Shown in pieces: positions 55,612 through 64,000 of a DNA stretch of 64,000 nt. The translations under genes and the position numbers were made by a program. The notes beneath the pieces are model-generated. The model made no database searches. It was not told the origin of the DNA and saw only the letters and a program-made list of their open reading frames with translations. Origin of the DNA: Triangularia verruculosa (taxonomy: Eukaryota > Ascomycota > Sordariomycetes > Sordariales > Podosporaceae); the NCBI GenBank assembly GCA_033296885.1, contig MU863931.1, positions 124,001 through 188,000 of the forward strand, given 5' to 3'. Numbering within the stretch: position 1 is the stretch's first letter; each line of letters begins with the position of its first letter.

Positions 55612-56966
55612 ATGCCTATTGATTTTCATCTTTCGCCATCCCAGGAAGGGACGTATCAGGCTGCTCGGTCCCTTGCCCGCAATCTGTTGTTGCCATCCAG
55701 GGAAGTCTATCAGCAACACCCAGCTAATTCACCTTTGCGTTTCCAATCGACCCAACCCACTTATGCTGCTGCTGTCTCTGCTGGTCTTCTCAAAGGCCAA
55801 ATCTCTCCTGCACATGGCGGTGCTGGTGGGACGTTGATCGAGTCAGCGATTCTAGTGGAAGAGTGCTACTCTGTCGAACCCTCCACTGCTTTGACCATCT
55901 TCGCCACTGGACTCGGCCTCACACCTCTCAACCTCGCTGCTGGTCCCCAGCATGCTGAATTTCTCGCGCCTTTTCTCAGCGGGGAAGGCAGCCCTTTGGC
56001 TTCGCTTGTGTTCTCCGAGCCAGGTGGTGTTGCCAACGCCCTGGAAAAAGGTGCAAAGGGCTTTCAAACAACAGCCAGACAGGAAGGTGATGAGTGGGTA
56101 ATTAACGGGGAGAAGATGTGGGCTACCAATTGTGCAGGGTGGGACTTCAAGGGGTGTGAGCTTGCTTGTGTGGTCTGTCGAGATGTCACCACGCCGCTTC
56201 AGGAAGGACAGGACCCGAAAGACAAGGTGATGATCATTTTGGTTACCAGGCAAGATCTGGATAGGAATGGCGAGGGTAGTTTTGAGGTGCTGAGACATGT
56301 GGCTACACCGGGACATACTAGTGTTTCCGGACCACATGTGAGGTACACCAATGTTAGGGTCCCGGCGAAGAACGTCCTGTGCCCGCCTGGTCAAGGAGCA
56401 CAGGTTGCGTTTGGGAGCTTTGACGGCAGTGCTGTTTTGGTGGGTGCGATGGGTGTTGGTTTGATGAGGGCGGCGTTTGATGCTGCCATTGCATTTGCCA
56501 AGCGGGATGACAGAGGAGGAGCGGTTCCATTGTTGGAGAGACAGGCTGTTTCGGACTTGCTGAGTGGTGTCAAGATGCAAACTGAGGCTGCGAGGGCGCT
56601 CACTTGGAAGGCCGCTCACGCGATGGAGAATGGACCAGGGGATTATGATGCGAGGAGGGAGTTGGCTCTGGCCGCCAAGGTGTTTTGCAGCGAGGCAGCT
56701 GTGAAGGCTTGCACGGACGTGATCAACGCTGTTGGAATGTAAGTGGTCCCATGACAACGGGAAGAAGTCGGGAGCTAACCAGAACGTTTTGTAGTACGGC
56801 ATACGACCTCGACCAGCCGTTCTCGGATCTTCTCAACACGGCCGTCGTGTTGCCCATTTTTGACGGCGGCAATGTGGGGATCCGAAGGAGGCACCTTCAG
56901 CAGCTAATGCTAAAGCCGACATACGATGCATGGGCGGCGACTTATGGTCCATCAGGAGGGTCATGA
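55612..56966 (+). CDS. nitroalkane-oxidase-like flavoprotein (acyl-CoA dehydrogenase family)
   Basis: Two exons (55612-56738, 56795-56966) give 432 residues. The intron is GTAAGT...GTAG with GCTAACC branch. ATG 55612 (MPIDFHLSPSQEGTYQAARS) begins the family; the frame upstream is open but carries no homology. Landmarks are LKGQISPAHGGAGGTLIESA, the FAD-loop GDEWVINGEKMWATNCAGWD, HVATPGHTSVSGPHVRYTNV, and the C-terminal LPIFDGGNVGIRRRHLQQLM with AWAATYG. The FDGG aspartate matches the active-site position proposed for Fusarium nitroalkane oxidase, and the GIRRR ending is typical of that clade. Oxidation of a nitroalkane-like or acyl-CoA-like substrate with FAD is expected. The exact substrate is not readable. 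Confidence 0.78.
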
Positions 56967-57608
56967 CGGTTGGCCGGATGCAGGTCCGTGACGGAGTTAA
57001 GTGGATAACCCCGGGTACCGGGGACCCACTTCCGGGGATACCCAGTTTCGGCTCCGGGTGGGGTCAACGAGCGCTTCCATTGACAACCAGAGCTACGACG
57101 AGAAACAGTTGATTGCAATTCGTGATGGTACAAAGATAATCAAATTAAACCTTCTTCTGACATCTGACGGCGATGGTTTCTAGGTGTCTACGTTGCCTCG
57201 GGTTTTATGTATTTCTCAACATGCATCCTCAAGTCTAAGTCCGGTGCTCCGGACGCAGATGCAGGGATCGGCTTTCCGGCCGTTCAACCTTCCGAAGCTT
57301 GCAGTGTGACCTTCAGGTTCATCTAGCACTATGTAGAAACCGTTCAGGGGCAGGCACTAAGCGTCCAACATACAACCTCGCATTTAATCAATTTCCCCTG
57401 AAATCCTCGACTCAAACATCGCCAGTTAGCTCAATGACAGCTCGAAGCTAATAATCACTGACGCCCTTGAAAAGCTGCCAAACCCGTACCAAGGATATCA
57501 TCGACTCCGGTCCCGAAATTGCATTGCGACTGACCCTCCCTTTCTCTCTTGTACAAGCAGCACACATCGTCATTCCAGGTGCACCGCTCTCCACCAATAC
57601 CAGCCACA
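56967..57608. other. intergenic region between flavoprotein and SDR genes
   Basis: Includes a GC-rich near-palindromic stretch around 57005-57055 (CCCCGGGTACCGGGG-like). No gene is recognised. Confidence 0.45.
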
Positions 57609-58663
57609 ATGGGATCCAACAACGCCAATTTCAGCGCTGCCTCGCTCTTCAGCGTGGAGGGCATGGTAGCTGTCATTACCGGCGGTGGTACCGGTATGTT
57701 TTCAATAGCTTGGACCACATGTGCTTTACGGCCAGTTATTCTGACATTTTCTCTCTCACCAAACCAGGTATCGGCCTCACCATGGCCCAGGCCCTCGCAG
57801 CAAACGGCGCCTCCAAGATCTACCTCCTCGGCCGCCGCAAAGAAGTCCTCGAAACCGCCGCTCTCACCAACCCCTCCGTCCTGATCCCCCTCCAATGCGA
57901 CGTCACCTCCGAATCCTCCCTCCAATCCGCCGTCGACACCATCACCGAGCAATCCGGCTTAATCAACCTCCTCGTCGCCAACTCCGGCGTCCTCGGCCCC
58001 TTGAACGGCTTTGACCCCTCCCTCTCCATCTCCGAGCTCCGCTCTAGCATGTTCAACCAAAAGACTATGAACGGCATGACCGACTGCCTCAACGTCAACG
58101 TCACGGGCGCCTTCTTCACCATTGTTGCCTTTTTGGAGCTGCTGGACAAAGGGAACAAGCATGCCGTCAGTGGGAAAGGAGGGAAGGTCTTTGGAAGACC
58201 GGATAAGGCTGGAAGTGATGTCCCGAGCATCCAAAGCCAGGTCATTGTCACGAGCAGCATCGCTGCCTACAGCCGGATGTCTGCATCCAAGCCGGCTTAT
58301 GCGGCCAGCAAAGCCGCTATTTTGCACTTGACTAAGCAAACAAGCTCTAATCTGGCGAGGTTTGGCATCAGGGTAGGTTCTCTTGGCGCACCTTCTGTTG
58401 ATCTTGCTAACTATTGTCTGTAGGCGAACGCTCTGGCCCCTGGATTGTTCCCTTCCGAACTTGCATCTGGATTGATCAATGGCAGAGACCCCGGGACCGA
58501 GTCGACGGATGATCCGCGCTTCATCCCCGCGAGGAAGTTCGGTGGCGACGAGGAGATGGCGGGTACGGTGTTGTATTTGGCGAGCCGCTCGGGAAGTTAC
58601 TGCAACGGGATGGTGTTGGTCAATGATGGTGGAAGGCTTGCTGTGATGCTGGGGAGTTATTGA
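57609..58663 (+). CDS. short-chain dehydrogenase/reductase (classical SDR)
   Basis: Three exons (57609-57693, 57768-58372, 58424-58663) give 309 residues. Introns are GTATGT...ACCAG and GTAGGT...TGTAG; the first splits the cofactor motif and rejoins it as VAVITGGGTGIG. Other SDR landmarks are LLVANSGVLGPL, CLNVNVTGAFF, IVTSSIAAYS and the catalytic YAASK, then ANALAPGLFPSE and the C-terminal YCNGMVLVNDGG. A single dehydrogenase without obvious pathway partners; the flavoprotein next to it may share substrates. Cofactor preference (NAD vs NADP) cannot be called safely. Confidence 0.88.
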
Positions 58664-59804
58664 TCCGATCATTTTTCCGTTCAGGTTGGCAATAGGTACC
58701 TAGGCAGACAACATGTACACAACATGCATCAAGAGATGGACGTGGGCACCGTTCTTGACTGATGCTTTTCTGTGTTTCACCAGTAGCACTACCAGGTACC
58801 CATATTGGCTCCTCTTGTCCAGATAACGTATGTATACCTACATTGAACTGTGGCGCCCTTTCGCCTTTCCGCTCTTTCGAAATCTACGGCTTGAGTAACC
58901 TCAATGATGTTTAACTAAATGTATGGAAGGGAATACGAGGTACCTAAACTGAGCTGCCTCCTTGGAGGCCAAGGTCTGTTTGCCGTGGACAGACCTCAAG
59001 CCTCTCCCAGGCTGGCCAGAGTTCCCCAGCTGAGGCTGGTTGCCAAGAATGGTCTGTGTGACACCACGCTCCTGCTTTTGCCCCGCCAATCATCAATCCG
59101 GAAGGGAACGCTGCGGCGGACACGATTGTCCAAGTTGCTTTCTTAGTGCCTGGCTAGTACGATGCCCTGAAAGCCGTCGCGCAGAGAAAGGTGATCCCCC
59201 AGAAATCCAAGGTCACTGCTGAATACCTATGTCTAATAAAAAAGCGGATGAAGATCCGTCCAATTGTCTCACACTCGACAGCCGTTCCTTGTCCCCGCTG
59301 CAAGCCATTCCCTGCCAGCAACATCATCTCAAACCGAGAACACGACTCAAAACCCCAAGAACTCGGCAGGCGACGTCTCCTGCCTCAAATCATGTGAAAC
59401 GAACATTATGGCCCGGATCGTATCTCTCCGGAGGTTCGAGATCGACTTGCACTTCGACACACCTAGAAGTTGCCACCTTCCGCAAACCATGACCCTGACC
59501 GGAGAAACTGGTGCCCAGCCATTTGTCTCGAACAGCAAAGGTGGCAATTCGCAAACTATAAAGGTCCAGGCTGCTCGCCTTCGGAACGGCCCTCTCCCGC
59601 GACATCCTCACGGCCATCCCACACATCCATCAACTCCCTTACCTCCATACCTGACCATTCGAGTCTGGCACTCAATCCGAATCTTTTCTCTTCACTGCCG
59701 GTCAGCCATTCATTCCGTTGCAGCTTTGAAAGCTTGCCAACACAATACCACCTTGTAAACCCATTCTTTTTTCAGCAAAATACTCGCAATTCCCCAACTT
59801 CAAC
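58664..59804. other. intergenic region upstream of the secreted repeat protein
   Basis: 1.1 kb with four GGTACC words (58692, 58791, 58937 and nearby). ORFs at 59264-59758 lack motifs and are not accepted. Confidence 0.45.
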
Positions 59805-60539
59805 ATGAAGATTACTTCGGTTTTCGTTCTCGCCTCGGCCCTGGGGGCTTATGCTGCTCCTCGGATCGTCAACACCAGGGACGTCACGGCTGATCAGCTC
59901 GGCATTGAGTCTCGCGACGGTGGGAAGTCTGTTCCCGGCGTTGCCCTCCGTGACGGAAGGGTGGCACTTCCTGCTGCTCGTCCTGGCGGTCGTGCTCGAC
60001 GCTCCAGCACCAGCAAAGCCAGTCGTTCTCAACTTGACTTTGAACACAATGACGTGATTGAGGCTCGCGATCCGCAGCGGGATCGCCAACCGCCAGGTGG
60101 TGCTCCGCCTGCGGGGGGGCGTGGCGGTGGTGCTGCTGGAAGACCGTTCCGGCGCTCTGAGGACGACAACATTTCAGCAGACGACAGCGCTGGCTCTGAG
60201 ATTATTGAAGGAGATATCTTCGAGCTGACCGAGGCCAACCTCGCCGCCAGAAATGCGCAACTGGCGGATGACCTCAGCGACAACGACTCAGTCCTTTCCA
60301 ACGATGACACCAATTCGGTATTGTCGAACGACGATAATGACTCCCTTTTCTCCGTGGATAGCCAGCCTGGGAACCCCGCCGCCGCCCAGCCGACAAGCCC
60401 CCAAACCCGGCCTCCTCCCCCTCCTCCCGCTCTTCCCACGCCTCTACCGCTGGCACCGCCTCCTCCCCAGGCCGCTCCCATAGCTGGTGCGGGTGCTAGA
60501 CCACTCCCGCCACCTCCTGGTCGCCCATTCAAAGCCTAG
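59805..60539 (+). CDS. secreted acidic/Pro-rich repeat protein
   Basis: A single-exon frame of 244 residues with a signal peptide (MKITSVFVLASALGAYAAPR, cleavage near AYA-AP). Basic processing sites (GRARRSSTSK, RPFRRSEDD) suggest Kex2-type cleavage. An acidic region follows, with two SVLSNDD-type repeats (SDNDSVLSNDDTNSVLSNDD) and then a proline-rich tail (PPPPPPALPTPLPLAPPPPQ). No cysteines occur after the signal. It resembles secreted repeat proteins of filamentous fungi with no assigned role. Confidence 0.75.
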   Translation: MKITSVFVLASALGAYAAPRIVNTRDVTADQLGIESRDGGKSVPGVALRDGRVALPAARPGGRARRSSTSKASRSQLDFEHNDVIEARDPQRDRQPPGGAPPAGGRGGGAAGRPFRRSEDDNISADDSAGSEIIEGDIFELTEANLAARNAQLADDLSDNDSVLSNDDTNSVLSNDDNDSLFSVDSQPGNPAAAQPTSPQTRPPPPPPALPTPLPLAPPPPQAAPIAGAGARPLPPPPGRPFKA

Positions 60540-60964
60540 GCAAAACACACGGCTAGACTTGATGGTGAGGATGATTTGTATGAGGTTGAACCGACGTTCT
60601 TTGATGTGCTAGGAAGATATCGTGAGCGGCGATGTATATAACGGGAAACCTGTTTGTGATCGACAGGTGTAGTTGGGTGTGTGGATTAGGTACCTACCTA
60701 TCTGTCAATTTTATTGACCACGTATCAGTCATAATACAAATAAAACTATGTTTCAAGCAGCTCTGCTTCATGACGAAATTAATGGTTTCAAATCTTCTTA
60801 CATCGATTCGCCCATAAGGTATCTTGGAACTTGGAGCTACGAGGTAACGTACCAACTGGGAAACCCCCGAATCCCATTAACCCCGCCTGATCTTTCTCTC
60901 CTCATAATATTCTGACACATTTTTCAGTGATTGAACACAGCAAATAATTTCATGTCCAGACATC
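60540..60964. other. intergenic region with a TAGGTACCTA word
   Basis: AT-leaning; one TTAGGTACCTACCTA word at about 60687. No gene. Confidence 0.4.
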
Positions 60965-61585
60965 TCAATGAAAGTGAGATAGCAATACACGCGACGCCGA
61001 ATGCAAACTGCGGGTCGTTGTCTTTGCTGAGGGACTTTCATCTTCTCCCCTTTGATCTAGCAACCGATTCTCCACAACAGCATCTTGTGCAGCGTCTGAC
61101 ACATCGGCTCGTTTAATCAGTTCCTCGCTCATTATATCTTGTCGCTCTCGGGGACCATTTCCGACATGTGCTGCTTTGCTTGCTCCTCTGACCTGGTCTG
61201 AAAGACTTTCGTTCCTTTTGCCTAGGCCTTTCTTGTAATCGTGGTTATCGCTGTCTTCGCTTACACTGTCGAGTGTTTGCCCTTGTCTGTTAATTGACAG
61301 GTTGTTGTCTACCTCTGACTGTGGACTTTTATCTATGCCGTTGCTGTCGACTAGAAATAAACTAGCTGCTGTACTATCTGCCAGTGATAGTGTAGTGGCG
61401 CTATTATTCCAGTTATTCTGAAAGCAACGCTGATCCCAGCGAGTCTCCCCTGCCGTTCTGTCCGCAATTTTATAGCGAATAACGATCAAACCGGTGTCAT
61501 TTTGGTGGGAAGTCACCCATCTCTTCTCTAACTGCACTTTCAAACCGATGTTATCCTCTAATATCAATTGTAAAACCTTTACCAT
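60965..61585 (-). CDS. uncertain hypothetical protein
   Basis: A 206-codon frame starts at ATG 61585 in an AT-rich block. The sequence is mixed (FQNNWNNSATTLSLADSTAA, EDSDNHDYKKGLGKRNESLS) with no motif, signal peptide, coiled coil or splice support. It could be a species-specific gene or chance; the length is notable for such DNA, so it is listed with low confidence. Confidence 0.3.
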   Translation of the reverse strand: MVKVLQLILEDNIGLKVQLEKRWVTSHQNDTGLIVIRYKIADRTAGETRWDQRCFQNNWNNSATTLSLADSTAASLFLVDSNGIDKSPQSEVDNNLSINRQGQTLDSVSEDSDNHDYKKGLGKRNESLSDQVRGASKAAHVGNGPRERQDIMSEELIKRADVSDAAQDAVVENRLLDQRGEDESPSAKTTTRSLHSASRVLLSHFH

Positions 61586-63022
61586 TAATCTAGGTAATCT
61601 GATCTCGGCTCCTACTAACTTCCTTCGTCCTAGCTCCCGTTAATAAGACTGTTTTGGAGACCGTCCACACCTATACATGCTGTTTTGGTAGCTTCCCGAG
61701 CGCTCGATCGCGCTGGAACCCCGCCCACGCACGCCTAAGATCCAATCTTTCTGATCTGATCACTTCTGCAACTGTCAAACCCATCGATGTTAACGCCAGC
61801 TACTGAGGGAAAGGGAAAACCCTGCGTCACAATCATTATCAGCATTGTCTAAAGCCTTAGTTCGATAATAGTTGTGTTACCGGCTTGGCAATTGGGAGTA
61901 ATGTAAGTTCCTGAAAATGGGGGACTTGAGTGGAGAGGTAAAAAGAAAAGAAAAGAAAAAGGCAAAGCCCCCAGGATCGAACTGGAGTATAATTGTCTGT
62001 GTAAAGGGCGAGCTGACACCTACCGAAGTCGGTGTAGGCCGGGAGCTGCTAGGGCTACTCACAGGATTAGGGAATTGGCCCTTAAAATCCATTTTCCAGA
62101 TATGGGAATTGAACCCATAACCTTCTGCCAGTGCACCTTAATTAACGTATTAGCCAATACCGCTATGCTACTTCGCTTGGTATTTACTCGTAAGTAAAGT
62201 CAAATAAAAGCCAGTGTGGGCATTCAGTGGCAGCAGCAGCCTTTCCCACATAGAACCCTAATGCTTTTCATTGCACCTCATTCACCATTGCACGATTCCC
62301 AAACCAAGCGATATGTGCGTACTCCTTTGCCTCGCAATATTATACTTTTGCGGCTGTGATCCTGAGGGCGGATACGCAACGGGCCAAATATGCGCACCCT
62401 CCATCTTTGTTTACAGACCCCTTTTCAGATCAGCCATCACTGCTGGAAGGCTACAGATTGTCTACAATGCTGTTGGAATGTGTAAAGCAAAGATTATGAC
62501 GGATGTTGCGATGTTGGATGAGTGAAACGGCCCCTCAAGTATCAAATTCACAAAAGCACTCGACATCTCACAACTTCTAGTTGCGATCAGGTAGGCAGCC
62601 AACAGTATACTGTTGATGCTGGCCTGGGTTCCAGTTAGATACCTAGGCATGTTGGGATGTGTTTGGATGGAAGAGAGTCACAAAAATTGTAATTTCACTC
62701 ACAAGAATTTTTATCGTTTAAGCACCCGGGGAGATTCAACATTTCGTCGTTACCGAAGCTACCAGTATCTTCCATCCCTCTCCCGCTTATTAATTTGACT
62801 TATCTTCGGACTCAAGATTCCAATGTTTATAACCATCTCTCTTATCTCTAACATCACATCACCGCCCTCATCATCTCAACTACTCAGTCCCTATATTCTT
62901 TGTCGAGATACCTATTATCAACACTATTTACTTCCTTCCATTAATTCCGTCATTGCAGTGATGCCTTAATAGAGCTTTCTTTATTTCTATGCAACCGTCT
63001 AGGCGATCTACCTATCTTCCTG
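61586..63022. other. AT-rich gene-poor block with a tRNA-like element
   Basis: No supported protein gene. Contains the tRNA-like element at 61945-62180 and open frames (62271-62525, 62613-62798) without motifs. Confidence 0.45.
61945..62180 (-). mobile_element. tRNA-derived (SINE-like) element or tRNA pseudogenes
   Basis: Reading the minus strand, an A-box-like TAGCATAGCGGTATTGG near 62170 is followed by the B box GGTTCAATTCC near 62112. A second unit reaches another B box GTTCGATCCTGGGG near 61975, then a T-rich tail (TTTTTCTTTTCTTTTC) at 61955-61930. Neither unit makes a proper acceptor stem by hand, so neither is a functional tRNA. Two Pol III promoter modules in a row plus a T-rich tail are what a tRNA-derived SINE or a pair of tRNA pseudogenes would show. 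It could also be coincidence. Confidence 0.35.
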
Positions 63023-63982
63023 TCAAGAACTGCTGACCTTCCGTTTCATCTCAAGGTCCCGGACACATGAGGAGTGTTCTGAACGCCACCTGCCGGTGAA
63101 TGACAACGACAAACATCGAGTGGAAGAGTACCCTATGATGCTCTGCCGTCTGAGCCGACATGGGCAAGCCCCTGGAGAATCATGGAAGTCAAGCATTGGA
63201 CATTCCAGGCCAGGCGTCCCCAAGGGCAGTTCCATGGCATCAACTGTCTTCTGGTTGAGCTCTTGTCTCACCTTTTCCAGAATCGTGTTGCCCCCCAGTT
63301 GCAGTCGCTTCTCATCCCAGAAGACGTAGCCCCAGGTGCGGTAGCATAGCTCAATTTGCTTCACGCAGACCTTGCTATCTGGCAAAAGCTTTATGGCGGG
63401 TGGCGCCCCCTCTTCGACGCTCGAATGCTTCAAGCCCCTGACGAGGTCTCGAATGTGGCATCGGTACCAGTGTTCGGGTGCGCTTGGAGGAGATGGCGGT
63501 ACGCCTCCGCGCCAGCTCAAAACAGTGGGCATGACCGCGACAGAGAGCATGCTGTTATCAACGCTGTTTGGAGTGAGGAAGCGCGCCGCCCATCTGAGCA
63601 GGTCGTTGTGGCACTTGAGGCCATTGTTGTAGACAAAGTTGCCGACTTGAAGGCGACGAAGGACAGTTGCTGACTGGCCCGCCTGACCGAGATGATTCGT
63701 AAAATTCTGGTCTCCGAACGCGCGGTCCAGCTCTAGAAGCGCGTCAGGGTTGTTGACGGCTCGTTTCCTCCAAGCACTCAAAACATTGGTTGTGCTGTAG
63801 AGCAAGAACCCCTCGATGCATTGGACCTGCTCAATCTCCCACATCTTGAGCTTTACGCGCCCGTCAAACCATTCTAAAGCCGGTCGATTGATCCGAGCAT
63901 TCTCGCGCAGCACCTCGAGGCGACAGGCGATGTGAAACCGGTATATGGCTGAGAGCATCCACGCCTGCTCGCACGCTGTCAA
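63023..63982 (-). CDS. 3' part of a fungal hypothetical protein (truncated by window end)
   Basis: The frame is open to the edge (no ATG at the first codon), so the 5' part lies outside the window. Visible family signatures are IYRFHIACRLEVLRENARIN with WEIEQVQCIEGFLLY, and later CYRTWGYVFWDEKRL. This combination (an early YRFxLYCNLF-like helix, ...EQxxCVHDY..., and LRRWGYVFWDxxRL) recurs in Sordariomycete proteins sometimes annotated as F-box-like or hypothetical. No catalytic motif. Stop at 63023. Confidence 0.6.
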   Translation of the reverse strand: MTACEQAWMLSAIYRFHIACRLEVLRENARINRPALEWFDGRVKLKMWEIEQVQCIEGFLLYSTTNVLSAWRKRAVNNPDALLELDRAFGDQNFTNHLGQAGQSATVLRRLQVGNFVYNNGLKCHNDLLRWAARFLTPNSVDNSMLSVAVMPTVLSWRGGVPPSPPSAPEHWYRCHIRDLVRGLKHSSVEEGAPPAIKLLPDSKVCVKQIELCYRTWGYVFWDEKRLQLGGNTILEKVRQELNQKTVDAMELPLGTPGLECPMLDFHDSPGACPCRLRRQSIIGYSSTRCLSLSFTGRWRSEHSSCVRDLEMKRKVSSS

Positions 63983-64000
63983 GGGAGGCTCCTTACTTGG

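Noticed and set aside
57415..57480. tRNA-like start GCCAGTTAGCTCAATGACAGC
   Set aside because: A plausible A box but no B box or closing acceptor stem within 100 nt downstream.
59264..59758. 164-codon plus-strand frame upstream of the secreted repeat protein
   Set aside because: No motifs, overlaps alternative frames, and the real ATG with signal peptide lies downstream.
1..64000. CRISPR arrays, bacterial operons or ribosome binding sites
   Set aside because: Everything in the window is eukaryotic; no such structures are present.

Overview
This window comes from the nuclear genome of a filamentous ascomycete, most likely a sordariomycete in or near the Sordariales. The evidence is short introns (about 50-75 nt) with GTRNGT donors, RCTAAY branch points and YAG acceptors; HET-domain and NLR-type genes; fungal-only families (2EXR, Bsd2, PTR2, citrate carrier); and an intron-bearing nuclear tRNA. 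I built the gene models by joining open frames at splice sites, so most genes span several open frames. Family names come from motif recognition and no database search was run.

Layout. 1-2.4 kb: 3' part of the CHL1 (DDX11) DNA helicase. 3.1-5.5 kb: two broken genes (a membrane protein and a HET protein), then tRNA-Thr(CGT). 6.4-7.2 kb: a possible degraded secreted-protein gene. 7.4-17.5 kb: a polyQ/coiled-coil protein, an intact HET-domain protein, a 2EXR protein, a multi-pass membrane protein and a PARG-like macrodomain protein. 18-20.6 kb: a small cysteine-containing secreted protein and a GRE2/DFR-type reductase.

21.2-33.7 kb is the most distinctive accessory region. It holds two stand-alone alpha/beta hydrolases of the type that heads fungal NLRs, and a six-exon gene of about 1,698 codons with a hydrolase head, a STAND/NACHT-like NTPase and a Glu/Arg/Leu-repeat helix of about 380 residues where sensor repeats usually sit. 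Two small coiled-coil orphan genes follow. With the HET genes upstream and a HeLo-like protein ending in a CaaX-like motif at 40-41.7 kb, the window is rich in allorecognition/innate-immunity-type genes.

34.6-39.7 kb is a housekeeping block: protein isoaspartyl methyltransferase, Bsd2/Ndfip-like adaptor, the complex III assembly factor Cbp6/UQCC2 and the mitochondrial citrate carrier. 42.4-53.7 kb: a secreted GH5 glycosidase, an F-box-like protein, a PTR2 peptide transporter and a very large coiled-coil protein. 55.6-58.7 kb: a nitroalkane-oxidase-like flavoprotein and a short-chain dehydrogenase. 59.8-64 kb: a secreted acidic/Pro-rich repeat protein, an uncertain ORF, a tRNA-derived element and the 3' part of a fungal hypothetical gene that runs off the window. 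Gene-poor stretches (54-55.6 and 61.6-63 kb) and most other intergenic regions carry scattered copies of a palindromic TAGGTACCTA-type word.
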